Assembly (NCBI RefSeq): GCF_004795035.1
Contig: NZ_SSBK01000013.1
Coordinates: 106,687 to 170,686, forward strand
From: Streptomyces sp. A0958
Lineage (GTDB): Bacteria > Actinomycetota > Actinomycetes > Streptomycetales > Streptomycetaceae
Reading direction: 5' to 3'
DNA: 64,000 nt
Under the pieces are notes generated by a model, which was given only the letters and a program-made list of their open reading frames with translations, was not told the origin of the DNA and ran no database searches. Position numbers and translations under genes: made by a program. Shown piece after piece: positions 6,991 to 16,077 of the stretch. Numbering within the stretch: position 1 is the stretch's first letter; every line of letters starts with the position of its first letter.

Positions 6991-8667
6991 GTGAGTGATA
7001 CAAGCATCAGGTCCCGCAGGCCCACCGTCCGCAGACTCCCGCTGACCGGCCCACTGCGTCTGGCCCGGCCCTCGGACGTGTGGTTCAAGCCGGCCACCAG
7101 CGTCGTCGTGGCCACGGCGATACCCAACCTGGTGCTGCTCTCGCTGGGCCGTCTCGACCTGGTGATGTACACGATGGCCGGCTCGCTCTGTGCGCTCTAC
7201 GGCCACAACCTCCCGTACGCGCGCCGCGCCGGCACCGTCGCCGCCGTCGTACTCGGCATGACCGCCGGCCTGGGCATCGCCCTCGTCATGGCCTCGCTGA
7301 CCGGCTCGGCCGCCGTCCTGATCGCCGTCGGGGCCCTCCTGGCGGCCGGGCAGAAGCTCCTGTGCGACGCCTCCCGGGTCGGGCCCCCGGGGCCGGTGAT
7401 CTTCACCTTCGTCAGCTCCGCCGCCCTGTTCGTCCCCCAGACGCTCGGCCAGGTCCCCGGCCACCTCGCCCTCACCCTCGGCGCCGGCGCCGTCTCCTGG
7501 CTCGTCGCCGTCGTCGCCCCCGCCCTGATCCGCCGCGACGGACCCGAGCGCCGCGCGACGGCCCGCGCCCTCGACGCCGCAGCCGCGCACGCCGCCGCCC
7601 CCGGCCACGCCACCCGGCGCGCCGCGGTCGGCGCCGTGCACGCCGCCTGGCAGACCCTGCTCGCCGCCGGCCGCCCCACCCCCGCGCGCCGCGCCCTGGA
7701 ACGCCTCGTCGTCCACGCCGAGACCTCGGCCCTGGCCGGCACCCCGGACACCGCCGACGCGGCCCGGCTGAGCGAGTGGGCCCGGCGAACCCGCGCCCGC
7801 GGACCCGTCCCAGCCCCGCCGGCGGCCCCCGGGACCACCGCCGAACTCTTCGGCGTCGACGCCGAACGCGCCGCCCGCCGCAGCTCGCCGCGCGCACTGC
7901 TGCGCGGCCTCGCCCCCGGCTCCCCGCTGCTGCCGGTCGCCGCCCGCACGCTCGTCGGCTGCGCCCTGGCCGGCTACGTCTGCTCGGCCGTGGGCGTCGG
8001 CCGCCCCTACTGGGCGATCGTCACCGCGGCCTCCCTCTACCAGGCCAACGTCACGCTCTCCTGGAACCGCGCGCTCCAGCGCACCCTCGGCAACCTGATC
8101 GGCGTCCTGGTCTTCGCCGCGGTCCTCCCGGTCGCCCGGACCACCCCGCTGGCCCTCGTCGGCTTCTGCCTCCTCTTCGGCTTCGCCGCCGAGGCCCTGA
8201 TCACCCGCAACTACTGGCTCGGCTCCGTCGCCGTCACCCCGATGGCGCTGCTCGTCCTGGAGTACGCCGGCAGCCACGCGGCCGGCGAGCTGATCGGCGA
8301 CCGGGTCCTGGACACCGTGATCGGCGCCGCCGTCGGCTTCCTCGCCGCCGTACTCGTCACCAACCGCCGCGCCACCGGCCGCGTCGAACGCGCGCTGGCC
8401 GCCGCCGAACAGGCCCGCGCGCACGCCGTGCGGACCCTCGCGGCCCCCGAGACCGTCCCCGCCGCCCTCGACGCCGCCCGCCGCAGGCTCACCGGCTCCC
8501 TGGTCGAGCTGCGCGAGGCCGACGACACCGCGGCCGGCGAGTGGTGGCAGCGCGCCCTGCCCCAGGAGGCGGTGCTCGCCGCCGAGCAGGCCGGACACCG
8601 TACGCTCGCCGCGACAGCGAAACGGCGGGGGCCGACCGTCCCCGCCCAGGAGAACGGAGCGGTGTGA
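6991..8667 (+). CDS. FUSC-family inner-membrane transporter (aromatic acid exporter-like)
   Basis: The 558-aa protein has two sets of closely spaced transmembrane helices, about residues 30-180 and 315-470. The second set carries the FUSC signature region (GVGRPYWAIVTAASLYQANV followed by LSWNRALQRTLGN). A cytoplasmic loop lies between them and an Ala/Arg-rich cytoplasmic tail follows. FUSC proteins resemble the p-hydroxybenzoic acid efflux component AaeB and fusaric acid resistance proteins. The cargo here is unknown. It overlaps the MarR gene by 4 bp (GTGA), so the regulator is coupled to it, as in many efflux operons induced by their substrate. Confidence 0.9.
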   Translation: MSDTSIRSRRPTVRRLPLTGPLRLARPSDVWFKPATSVVVATAIPNLVLLSLGRLDLVMYTMAGSLCALYGHNLPYARRAGTVAAVVLGMTAGLGIALVMASLTGSAAVLIAVGALLAAGQKLLCDASRVGPPGPVIFTFVSSAALFVPQTLGQVPGHLALTLGAGAVSWLVAVVAPALIRRDGPERRATARALDAAAAHAAAPGHATRRAAVGAVHAAWQTLLAAGRPTPARRALERLVVHAETSALAGTPDTADAARLSEWARRTRARGPVPAPPAAPGTTAELFGVDAERAARRSSPRALLRGLAPGSPLLPVAARTLVGCALAGYVCSAVGVGRPYWAIVTAASLYQANVTLSWNRALQRTLGNLIGVLVFAAVLPVARTTPLALVGFCLLFGFAAEALITRNYWLGSVAVTPMALLVLEYAGSHAAGELIGDRVLDTVIGAAVGFLAAVLVTNRRATGRVERALAAAEQARAHAVRTLAAPETVPAALDAARRRLTGSLVELREADDTAAGEWWQRALPQEAVLAAEQAGHRTLAATAKRRGPTVPAQENGAV

Positions 8668-9170
8668 CCGACGACATCGTCGCTTCGGTGGTACGGCAGT
8701 GGCAGGCCGTGAACCCGGAGCTGGACACCGGCCCGATGGAGCTCATCGGCCGTATCAACCGCTGCTCCGCCCTGCTCCAGCAGGCCGAGGACGCCCCGCT
8801 GCGGGCGGCCGGGCTGACCCGGGCCGAGTTCGACCTGCTGGGAGCCGTACGCCGTACCGGCCGCGAACTGACCCCCGGCGAACTGGCCCGGGAGACCTTC
8901 TCCTCCGGAGCCGCCGTCACCAAGCGCCTCCGGGGCCTCCAGGAACGCGGCCTGATCGCCCGCCGCGGTGACGAACGCGACCGCAGGGTCGCCCACGTGC
9001 GCCTCACCGACGAGGGACGCGACCTGGTCGACGGGCTGCTGCCCCGGCAGCTGGCGTACGAACGCGCGGTGCTCTCCGGCCTCGACGCCGAGTCCCGCGA
9101 CCGGCTCAGCACGCAGCTCAGTGAGCTGCTGGTCCAGCTGGAAGGCCGTATCGGCGGCGCCCGCCACTGA
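8664..9170 (+). CDS. MarR-family transcriptional regulator
   Basis: The 168-aa protein starts at GTG 8664, overlapping the FUSC stop codon. It has a canonical MarR winged helix: helical dimerisation ends (residues 10-40 and 130-160), recognition helix SGAAVTKRLRGLQERGLI and the wing with DERDRRVAHVRLTDEGRDL. MarR proteins usually repress the adjacent transporter until an aromatic ligand binds. The dyad at 6960-6971 in the operon promoter is a candidate site. A hairpin terminator follows directly. Confidence 0.95.
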   Translation: MTDDIVASVVRQWQAVNPELDTGPMELIGRINRCSALLQQAEDAPLRAAGLTRAEFDLLGAVRRTGRELTPGELARETFSSGAAVTKRLRGLQERGLIARRGDERDRRVAHVRLTDEGRDLVDGLLPRQLAYERAVLSGLDAESRDRLSTQLSELLVQLEGRIGGARH

Positions 9171-9172
9171 CC

Positions 9173-9200
9173 CCGGGGCGCGGGGCACCGCGCGCCCCGG
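9173..9200 (+). terminator. hairpin terminator after the FUSC-marR operon
   Basis: A 10-bp GC-only stem (9173-9182 with 9191-9200) closes an 8-nt loop 3 bp after the marR stop codon. Confidence 0.7.
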
Positions 9201-9511
9201 CTGCGGCATCACTCGTACGGGCCTCTTCGATCACATGTTCCCATTTGCCGCCCTGTGGGGCGTTTCTTCCTCATTCCTCCGCCCTGTCACTCCCCGCACA
9301 CGCGTGAAGGCGCTGCGTGCAAAAACTCGTGAGTGTATTACCGCGGGAGCGCTCGCGCAGGGGGTTGGAGGAATGTGCGGAAGCACTGATTCGATCTGAC
9401 TAAGCTCACGCGCAGTGAAGCCGAGTTGAGATGAATGCGAGCGCTTGTTCCCAACTGCCCTACAGGCGCCGAATCTCCGGAATACAGCCGAATCAACCGC
9501 CAGAGGTTCAG
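9201..9511. promoter_or_regulatory. non-coding leader upstream of the conservon
   Basis: This region of about 310 bp has lower GC than its surroundings and no gene. It should carry the conservon promoter. TAAGCT at about 9400 and several short AT-rich patches (9230-9350) are weak -10 candidates, but I could not assign a confident promoter. AGAGG at 9502-9506 is the likely ribosome-binding site for cvnA. Confidence 0.4.
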
Positions 9512-11122
9512 ATGGTCCGTGTTGAATCACCGCCGGCCGAACGGGAAGCCCCCGTCGCCCGCGCCCTGTTGCTGCCCGTCGTCGTGATGGCGGGCGCGAC
9601 TGCCGCCGCCGCGGCGCTGGTTGCCGAGCCCGCGCGGATACCAGTCGTCTGGTGCGGAGCGTTCGCCACCGTCGTGGTCACCGCGCTCGCCGTGGAGATC
9701 GCCCGCCGCGGCCGGACGATCCGCCGCCGGCGCGCCGAGTACGAGCGGCGCGTCACCGCGCTGGAACGGCGCATCGCCGACCACGACGAAGAGACCGTGC
9801 GGATCAGCAAGGAACTGCTGCCGGCCGCCATTCACCGTCTGCGCGTGGGCAATTCGCCCGACGAGGTGCTGCGGGACGTCGTGGACGCCGACCCGGTCTA
9901 CCGCCACCTCCCCGACGCCCAGCGCGCCCTCGTCTACACCGTGCTGGACATCATCGACAACGAGGAGGCGACCCGAGACGCCGCGCAGCGCGCCTTCGTC
10001 AACGTCGCCCGCCGCGTCCAGGCGATCGTCCACCGGCAGGCCAGCGAACTGCGGGAGATGGAGGAGCACCACGGGCGCAACCCCGACGTCTTCGACGACC
10101 TCCTCCGCATCGACCACGGCACCGCGCTGATCGGCCGCCTCGCCGACTCCATCGCGGTACTCGGCGGTGCCCGCCCCAGCCGCCAGTGGCCCAAGCCCGT
10201 ACCGCTGTTCAGCGTCTTGCGCGGCGCCATGTCGCGCATCCTGGAGTACCCGCGCGTCGATCTGCACTCGATCGCCAAGGTCGCCATCATCGGCACCGCG
10301 GTCGAACCGCTCATCCACGCCTGCGCCGAACTCCTCGACAACGCCACCCGCTACTCGCCGCCGCAGACCCGGGTGCACGTCACCGCGGTCGAGGTGCAGA
10401 CGGGCATCGCCATCGAGATCGAGGACGGCGGCGTCAGCCTCAGCGAGGAGGCCCGCGCACGGGCCGAGAACATGCTCGCCAGGGCCCAGGCCGGCTCCAG
10501 CATGAACGACCTCGGCGAGTCCCCCCGTCTCGGCATGGCGGTCGTCGGCCGCATCTCACGGATGTACGACCTCCAGGTCTCGCTGCGGCAGTCCGCGTAC
10601 GGCGGGGTGCGGGCCGTGCTCATCGTGCCCCGCGCCATGATCACCACCGGCCCCGCGCCCGGCATCGCCCACGGCATCGGCGCCACCTCGCGGCCCACCA
10701 GCGACATCGACCTCGAAGACATGAAGCACGTCGTCCCGGCCCGCAGCAACCGCCGCAAGCCGAGCCCCGTGGCCGCCCGTCCCGCCACCGGACCCGTGGC
10801 GTCCGACCCCCGCCCGGTCGCCCCGGCCGTCGCCATGGAGGACGACGTGCCCGTCGTGACCGAGTGGACAGCGGGCGGGCTCCCGCAGCGCCGCAGCCGG
10901 GGGCGCGCACCGCTGGGCTCGCACAACCTTCCCGCCCAGTCCGCCGACCCGACCGCGGGCCGGACCAACGGCCACGGCTACGGCAACGGTCGGGACAACG
11001 GCAAGGAACCGCCGCCCGGGATCTGGCTGGAGGCGTTCACCAAGGCCGCCAACGGTGTGCCCCAGGACCCCAGGACGGGCGAAGACTCTGACGACGCGTG
11101 GGACAAGGGAGACCTGAAGTGA
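9512..11122 (+). CDS. cvnA: conservon sensor-kinase-like membrane ATPase CvnA
   Basis: The 536-aa protein has two N-terminal transmembrane helices (about residues 15-65), an Arg/Glu-rich coiled region (65-110) and a helical domain. A HATPase_c domain follows (about 250-380) with N-box HACAELLDNATRYSPP and glycine-rich segments (LGMAVVGRISRMYDL). No clear phospho-acceptor H-box is seen, as is usual in CvnA. The tail from about 400 is disordered and Pro/Arg-rich. In conservons CvnA associates with the Roadblock protein CvnB, CvnC and the GTPase CvnD at the membrane, somewhat like eukaryotic G-protein-coupled sensing. ATG 9512 is preferred over an upstream ATG at 9431 because AGAGG precedes it. 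It overlaps cvnB by 4 bp. Confidence 0.93.
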   Translation: MVRVESPPAEREAPVARALLLPVVVMAGATAAAAALVAEPARIPVVWCGAFATVVVTALAVEIARRGRTIRRRRAEYERRVTALERRIADHDEETVRISKELLPAAIHRLRVGNSPDEVLRDVVDADPVYRHLPDAQRALVYTVLDIIDNEEATRDAAQRAFVNVARRVQAIVHRQASELREMEEHHGRNPDVFDDLLRIDHGTALIGRLADSIAVLGGARPSRQWPKPVPLFSVLRGAMSRILEYPRVDLHSIAKVAIIGTAVEPLIHACAELLDNATRYSPPQTRVHVTAVEVQTGIAIEIEDGGVSLSEEARARAENMLARAQAGSSMNDLGESPRLGMAVVGRISRMYDLQVSLRQSAYGGVRAVLIVPRAMITTGPAPGIAHGIGATSRPTSDIDLEDMKHVVPARSNRRKPSPVAARPATGPVASDPRPVAPAVAMEDDVPVVTEWTAGGLPQRRSRGRAPLGSHNLPAQSADPTAGRTNGHGYGNGRDNGKEPPPGIWLEAFTKAANGVPQDPRTGEDSDDAWDKGDLK

Positions 11123-11526
11123 TCCAGCAGCGGGGCAACATGGACTGGATGCTCAAAGAGCTCGCCGACGACGTCCCCGACATCCATCAGATCGTCGTCC
11201 TCTCCGCGGACGGGCTGCGCATCGCCCGGCACGGCGGCGACCCCGACGTCGCGGACCGGCTCGCGGCGGCGTGCGCCGGACTGCAGAGCCTGGCGGCGGC
11301 CGTCGCCTCCGAGATCCCGTACAGCGACGGCCGGATGAGGCTCGTCGTCATCGAGGTCACCGGCGGCTTCTTCTACCTGATGGCCGCGGGCACCGGCGCC
11401 TATCTGGCGGTGCTCGCGGGCGAGACGGTGGACGCCGGACTCGTCGGGGCCCGGATGCGCGACCTGGTCGTACGGATCGGCGCCCACCTCACGAGTCCGC
11501 CCCGCCACGACGAGCAGGCCGTATGA
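11119..11526 (+). CDS. cvnB: Roadblock/LC7-domain protein CvnB
   Basis: The 135-aa protein begins at GTG 11119 inside the cvnA stop (GTGA). It is a single Roadblock/LC7 domain with conserved strands such as IHQIVVLSADGLRIA and RLVVIEVTGGFFYLMAAGTGAYLAV (described in two parts). In bacterial systems of this type Roadblock proteins act with small Ras-like GTPases, often as activating factors, so CvnB is expected to bind CvnD. It is coupled to cvnC by ATGA. Confidence 0.95.
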   Translation: MIQQRGNMDWMLKELADDVPDIHQIVVLSADGLRIARHGGDPDVADRLAAACAGLQSLAAAVASEIPYSDGRMRLVVIEVTGGFFYLMAAGTGAYLAVLAGETVDAGLVGARMRDLVVRIGAHLTSPPRHDEQAV

Positions 11527-11894
11527 ACGTTCCCCGACGAGAACGCCGCAGGACCGAATCCGAACCGAGCGATCCGGAACGGCTCTACGTCATCACCGGC
11601 GATCCCGACGGCAGCGAGCGGGCAGCCCTCGACCTGGTCACGATGATCGTCTCGAAGTCGGAGCCGTCACCTACGGTCCAGCCCGAGCAGGCAGTGATCC
11701 TCCGGCTCTGCCGGGCCCCGTTATCCGTCGCGGAACTCTCCGCCTACCTCAGCCTGCCGTTCAGCGTGGTGACCTCGCTCCTCACGGAACTCCTCGCGAC
11801 CGGGCTGATCGAATCACGTGCCCCGATCGTCCGCGCGACCCTCCCGGACAGGTCCCTCCTCGAAGCGGTGATGCATGGACTTCAGAAACTCTGA
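11523..11894 (+). CDS. cvnC: DUF742 protein CvnC (contains a TTA codon)
   Basis: The 123-aa protein starts at ATG 11523, overlapping the cvnB stop codon. It has the DUF742 pattern: N-terminal RLYVITGDP, then a helix-turn-helix-like region (LCRAPLSVAELSAYLSLP and VVTSLLTELLATGLIE). Its 3' end overlaps cvnD by 20 bp, so expression should be coupled. Codon 67 (11721-11723) is TTA, read in Streptomyces only by the bldA tRNA. Full conservon expression may therefore depend on bldA. The biochemical role of CvnC is unknown. Confidence 0.93.
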   Translation: MNVPRRERRRTESEPSDPERLYVITGDPDGSERAALDLVTMIVSKSEPSPTVQPEQAVILRLCRAPLSVAELSAYLSLPFSVVTSLLTELLATGLIESRAPIVRATLPDRSLLEAVMHGLQKL

Positions 11895-12489
11895 CACGAT
11901 CACGGGCCCCCGCAGCGAGGACGTCCTGCCCACCACGGCCACCGCCGCGGTGAAGGTCGTGATCGTCGGAGGGTTCGGGGCCGGCAAGACGACCATGGTG
12001 GGCTCGGTCAGCGAGATCCGGCCCCTGACCACCGAAGAGACGATGACGCAGGCCGGCGTCGGCGTGGACGACAACTTCGGGGTGGAGAGCAAGACCTCCA
12101 CCACCGTCGCCATGGACTTCGGCCGGATCAGCATCAGCGAGGAGCTCATCCTCTATCTCTTCGGCACCCCCGGCCAGGAACGCTTCTGGTTCCTGTGGAA
12201 CGGCCTGTTCGAAGGCGCGCTCGGCGCCGTCGTCCTCATCGACACCCGCCGGCTCGAAGTCAGCTTCGACGTCATCGGGCGCCTGGAGGAGCGCGGCGTG
12301 CCGTTCGTCGTCGCCATCAACACCTTCCCCGACGCGCCGAAACACCCCGTCGAGGCGCTGCGCAGCGCCCTGGACCTGCCCGACGAGGTCCCGATGATCG
12401 ACTGCGACGCCCGGCTGCGCGTCTCCAGCCGCGATGTGCTGATGACCCTGATGCGCTACCTGCACAGCCTGGCCCTCCCGCTCGGCTGA
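11875..12489 (+). CDS. cvnD: Ras-like GTPase CvnD
   Basis: The 204-aa protein is a small GTPase-like ATP/GTP-binding protein. It has a P-loop GGFGAGKTTMVGSV (about residues 32-45), switch-II-like FGTPGQERFWFLW (about 98-110; Thr-Pro replaces the usual DTAG), and an INTFPDAP segment at the NKxD position. The last is atypical but common in CvnD. It is the output of the conservon: CvnA and CvnB probably control its nucleotide state. It overlaps cvnC by 20 bp and is followed 90 bp later by a P450 gene. Confidence 0.95.
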   Translation: MDFRNSDTITGPRSEDVLPTTATAAVKVVIVGGFGAGKTTMVGSVSEIRPLTTEETMTQAGVGVDDNFGVESKTSTTVAMDFGRISISEELILYLFGTPGQERFWFLWNGLFEGALGAVVLIDTRRLEVSFDVIGRLEERGVPFVVAINTFPDAPKHPVEALRSALDLPDEVPMIDCDARLRVSSRDVLMTLMRYLHSLALPLG

Positions 12490-12579
12490 CCCGCGCACCA
12501 CCCCACCCGCACCCGTTCGCGCGCCCCCGCCGCGCACCACATCCGTCCGGCCCGTTGCGGCCTGACCCCTGGAGCGATC

Positions 12580-14166
12580 GTGACAACCCCCTTTCCCTAC
12601 GACCACGGCCTGGACACCGGGCCGGTCCCGCCTCCCGGATGCCCGGCCCACGGCCTGGGCGTCGGCCCCGGAGGCCTGCGCCGGCTCTACGGCCCCGAGG
12701 CGGAACAGGACCCGCGAGGCCTGTACGAGAAGCTGCGCGCCGAGCACGGCACGGTGGCCCCGGTGCTGCTGCAGGGCGACGTGCCCGCCTGGCTGGTACT
12801 CGGGCACAGCGAGAACCTGCACATGACCCGTACGCCCTCGCAGTTCTCCCGCGACTCGCGCCACTGGTGGGCGTTGCAGGACGGCACCATCGCCCCGGAC
12901 CACCCGCTGGCCCCGCAGGTCGCCTGGCAGCCGATCTGCGCCTTCGCGGACGGCGCCACCCACGAGCGGCAGCGCGGCGCCCTCACCGACTCCATGGCCC
13001 GCATCGACACGCGCGGGGTCCGGCGCCACGTCAACCGGTACAGCAACCGGCTCGTCAACGGCTTCTGCCGCGCGGGCCGCACCGACCTGGTCACCGAGTT
13101 CGCCGAACGGCTGCCCATGATGGTCATGTGCGCCATCCTCGGCATGCCGGAGGAGTACAGCGACCGGATGGTGCAGGCGGCCCGCGACATGATCCGGGGC
13201 ACCGAGACGGCTGTCCAGAGCAACGCCTACATGGTGGACGCGCTGAGCCGCCTCGTGGAGCGCCGCCGCCGGGAACCCGCGGACGACTTCGCCACCTGGC
13301 TCGTCGAGCACCCCGCCGCCATGAACGACAAGGAGGTCGCCGAGCACCTGCGGCTCATGCTCGTCGTCTCCTACGAAACGACCACCAACCTGATCTCCAA
13401 CGTGCTGCGCATGGTCCTCACCGACCCGCGCTTCCGAGCCCGGCTCAGCGGCGGCCACATGACCGTGCCCGAGGCGGTCGAGCAGACCCTGTGGGACGAG
13501 CCGCCATTCGCCGCCATCCTCGGCCGCTGGGCGGTCGGCGACACGGAGCTGGGCGGACAGCACATCAAGGCCGGCGACGCCCTGATCGTCGGCATCGCGG
13601 CGGCCAACACGGACCCGGTGGTGCGCCCCGACCTCAACGCCGACATGGAGGGCAACCGCGCGCACCTCGCGTTCAGCGGCGGGCCCCACGAGTGCCCGGG
13701 GCAGGACATCGGGCGTGCCATCGCGGACGTCGGCGTCGACGCCCTGCTGATGCGCCTGCCCGACCTCGAACTCGCGGTCGAGGACAGCGAACTGCGGTGG
13801 GTCGGCAACCTGGTGAGCCGGCACCTGGCCGAACTCCCCGCCGAGTTCGCGCCGCGCTCCCCGCAGGACGACCGCGAGCCGCCGTCCATGGGCAAGCCCA
13901 ACCCGGCCCGCCAGGACTGGGAGGTGCGGTCCGCCGTACGGCACACCGCGCCGACCCCCGTCCGCGTCACCGTCCCCGAGGACCCGTCCCACGTGCCGTC
14001 GCCGTCCGCCCCGTCCGGGGAGACCACCACGGCCGACGGATCGGTGGACGCGCTGGCCGGGACGCCGGGCGAGGGCCCGGCGGCCGGACAGATCCCGCAC
14101 CAGCGCAAGCCCGGTGCGTCCACCCGGCTGTGGCGCGTCGTGACCCGCTGGTGGAACGGCGACTGA
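12580..14166 (+). CDS. conservon-associated cytochrome P450, CYP157-like, lacking the ExxR motif
   Basis: The 528-aa protein (GTG 12580) is a P450 of about 435 residues with an unusual Pro/Thr-rich tail of about 90 residues. The haem-ligand motif FSGGPHECPGQDIG (Cys372) is intact. The I-helix region reads LVVSYETTTN. At the K-helix, where nearly all P450s have ExxR, this protein has EQTLW at residues 301-305, so both the Glu and the Arg are replaced (Gln302 and Trp305). To my knowledge the CYP157 family, encoded in Streptomyces conservons, shares this loss. Substrate and redox partner are unknown. It is probably co-transcribed with cvnA-D and is followed by a long inverted repeat at 14182-14257. 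Confidence 0.92.
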   Translation: MTTPFPYDHGLDTGPVPPPGCPAHGLGVGPGGLRRLYGPEAEQDPRGLYEKLRAEHGTVAPVLLQGDVPAWLVLGHSENLHMTRTPSQFSRDSRHWWALQDGTIAPDHPLAPQVAWQPICAFADGATHERQRGALTDSMARIDTRGVRRHVNRYSNRLVNGFCRAGRTDLVTEFAERLPMMVMCAILGMPEEYSDRMVQAARDMIRGTETAVQSNAYMVDALSRLVERRRREPADDFATWLVEHPAAMNDKEVAEHLRLMLVVSYETTTNLISNVLRMVLTDPRFRARLSGGHMTVPEAVEQTLWDEPPFAAILGRWAVGDTELGGQHIKAGDALIVGIAAANTDPVVRPDLNADMEGNRAHLAFSGGPHECPGQDIGRAIADVGVDALLMRLPDLELAVEDSELRWVGNLVSRHLAELPAEFAPRSPQDDREPPSMGKPNPARQDWEVRSAVRHTAPTPVRVTVPEDPSHVPSPSAPSGETTTADGSVDALAGTPGEGPAAGQIPHQRKPGASTRLWRVVTRWWNGD

Positions 14167-14181
14167 CGGCAGGGCGGTGAC

Positions 14182-14257
14182 GGGGCGCCGGTGGCGGGGC
14201 GCGCGGTGGCGGAGGCGGACCCGCGGGCCTCACCACCGGCCCCCGCACCGGCGCCCC
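14182..14257 (+). terminator. long inverted repeat after the conservon
   Basis: A perfect 12-bp inverted repeat (14182-14193 GGGGCGCCGGTG with 14246-14257) encloses 52 nt that contain further self-complementary GGTG/CACC segments. It begins 15 bp after the P450 stop codon and probably terminates the conservon transcript. Confidence 0.6.
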
Positions 14258-14274
14258 ACGTACCATGCGGAAGC

Positions 14275-15615
14275 GTGAAGCTGACAATTCTGGGCGGCGG
14301 CGGATTCCGGGTTCCACTGGTGTACGGGGCGCTGCTCGCCGACCATGCCGAGGGCCGCGTAACGGCCGTCACCCTCTACGACACGGACACCGACCGGCTC
14401 TCCGCCGTCGCCCGGGTCCTCGCCGAGCAGGCCGAGGGCGTCCCGGACGCGCCCGCCGTAGCCGCCACCACCGACCTGGACGAGGCCCTGCGCGGCGCCG
14501 ACTTCGTCTTCTCGGCGATCCGGGTCGGCGGCCTCGCCGGCCGGGCCGCCGACGAACGGGTCGCGCTCGACGAGGGCGTCCTCGGCCAGGAGACGGTCGG
14601 CGCCGGCGGCATCGCCTACGGGCTGCGCACCGTCCCCGTCGCCGTCGACCTCGCGCGGCGCGTCGCCCGGCTCGCCCCGCACGCCTGGGTCATCAACTTC
14701 ACCAACCCGGCCGGCCTGGTCACCGAGGCCATGTCCCACCACCTCGGCGACCGCGTCATCGGCATCTGCGACTCACCGGTGGGCCTCGGCCGCCGCATCG
14801 CCCGGGTGCTCGGCGCCGACCCGGACCTGGCCCGCATCGACTACGTCGGCCTCAACCACCTCGGCTGGGTGCGCGGGCTGTACGTCGAGGGCCGGGACGA
14901 ACTCCCGCGCCTGCTCGCCGACCCCGGACTGCTCGGCTCCTTCGAGGAGGGCCGGCTGTTCGGCCCCGACTGGCTGCGCTCGCTGGGCTCGATCCCCAAC
15001 GAATACCTCCACTACTACTACTTCAACCGTGAGGCGGTCCGCGCCTACCAGGAGGCGGAGCAGACCCGGGGTGCCTTCCTGCGGGAGCAGCAGGAGGGTT
15101 TCTACGGGCGGATGAAGGACCCGGCCACTCCCGCCCTGGCCACCTGGAACCGCACCCGCGCCGAGCGCGAAGCGACCTACATGTCCGAGAACCGGGACGT
15201 GGCGGGCGCCGGTGAGCGCGACGAGAGCGACCTGGACTCCGGCGGCTACGAACAGGTCGCGCTCGCCCTCATGCGGGCCGTCGCACGCAACGAGCAGACC
15301 TCGCTCATCCTCAACGTCCGCAACCGGACCACACTGTCGGTGCTCGACGCGGACGCCGTCATCGAGGTGCCGTGCCTGGTCGACGCGAACGGCGCCCACC
15401 CGGTCGCCGTCGACCCGCTGCCGTACCACGCGGTCGGGCTGGTCACCTCGGTGAAGGCCGTGGAGCGCGCGGTGCTGGACGCGGCGGCGAGCGGGTCACG
15501 CGCGGACGCAGTACGGGCCTTCGCCCTGCACCCCCTGGTGGACTCGGTCTCCGTCGCCCGCCGGCTGGTCGACGGCTACACGAAGGCTCACCCGGGGCTG
15601 GCGTACCTGCGCTAG
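14275..15615 (+). CDS. glycoside hydrolase family 4 (6-phospho-beta-glucosidase type)
   Basis: The 446-aa protein (GTG 14275) has the GH4 Rossmann start VKLTILGGGGFRVPLVY for NAD binding. GH4 enzymes cleave by an oxidation-elimination mechanism needing NAD and a divalent metal. The metal-binding segment reads GICDSPVGLGRR, with the family Cys followed by Asp rather than Asn, and the catalytic/metal His lies in YVGLNHLGWVRG. INFTNPAG and the C-terminal helical region also match. The expected substrate is a 6-phosphorylated beta-glucoside, but no PTS or transporter gene is adjacent, so the substrate is unproven. It converges on the 15637 gene. Confidence 0.9.
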   Translation: MKLTILGGGGFRVPLVYGALLADHAEGRVTAVTLYDTDTDRLSAVARVLAEQAEGVPDAPAVAATTDLDEALRGADFVFSAIRVGGLAGRAADERVALDEGVLGQETVGAGGIAYGLRTVPVAVDLARRVARLAPHAWVINFTNPAGLVTEAMSHHLGDRVIGICDSPVGLGRRIARVLGADPDLARIDYVGLNHLGWVRGLYVEGRDELPRLLADPGLLGSFEEGRLFGPDWLRSLGSIPNEYLHYYYFNREAVRAYQEAEQTRGAFLREQQEGFYGRMKDPATPALATWNRTRAEREATYMSENRDVAGAGERDESDLDSGGYEQVALALMRAVARNEQTSLILNVRNRTTLSVLDADAVIEVPCLVDANGAHPVAVDPLPYHAVGLVTSVKAVERAVLDAAASGSRADAVRAFALHPLVDSVSVARRLVDGYTKAHPGLAYLR

Positions 15616-15636
15616 GCCCTGTGGCGGGGGCCCGGC

Positions 15637-16077
15637 TCAGGGGGCGGAGACGACCCGGGGCCCGGCCGCCTGCGTCCACGACGGTGTCACCCCGGTCACC
15701 TGGCAGACCATCAGGAACAGCGGGATCGGCGGGGTGTACGGCGTACGGCTGTCGGGCTGGTGGATCAGCCGGGGCCGCACGGCGGGCACGCAGGTCCCGC
15801 GTGCGTACGCCGCCTGCTCGGGCCAGTCCAGGTCGAGGTCGGAGCCGGCCGGGACGATCCACCACCAGCGCTCGGCGTCCGCGAAGACGCAGCCGGTGCG
15901 CGGCAGATGGGACATCAGCCGGAAGCCGTAACGGGCCGGCACCCCGACCGCGTCGCAGCCCAGACTCGCCGAAAGGGTCGCGGGCAGCGGCAGCTGGACC
16001 CGGCCGGTGCCGGGGGAGAGGCCGGGCTCGCGGGAGCGGCGGTGTCCGAGGAGGTGGTGCATGGCGTTCTTCAACAT
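15637..16077 (-). CDS. conserved Streptomyces hypothetical protein, coupled to an HATPase
   Basis: The 146-aa protein has no recognised domain. It starts at ATG 16075-16077, inside the end of the upstream HATPase gene (7-bp overlap), so the two are translationally coupled. The middle is rich in Trp and acidic residues (CVFADAERWWWIVPAGSDLDLDW), followed by a Tyr/Pro segment (SRTPYTPPIPLFLMVC). It resembles a widespread class of Streptomyces proteins linked to single-domain ATP-binding proteins, of unknown function. A role in the same signalling step as the HATPase is inference. Confidence 0.8.
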   Translation of the reverse strand: MLKNAMHHLLGHRRSREPGLSPGTGRVQLPLPATLSASLGCDAVGVPARYGFRLMSHLPRTGCVFADAERWWWIVPAGSDLDLDWPEQAAYARGTCVPAVRPRLIHQPDSRTPYTPPIPLFLMVCQVTGVTPSWTQAAGPRVVSAP

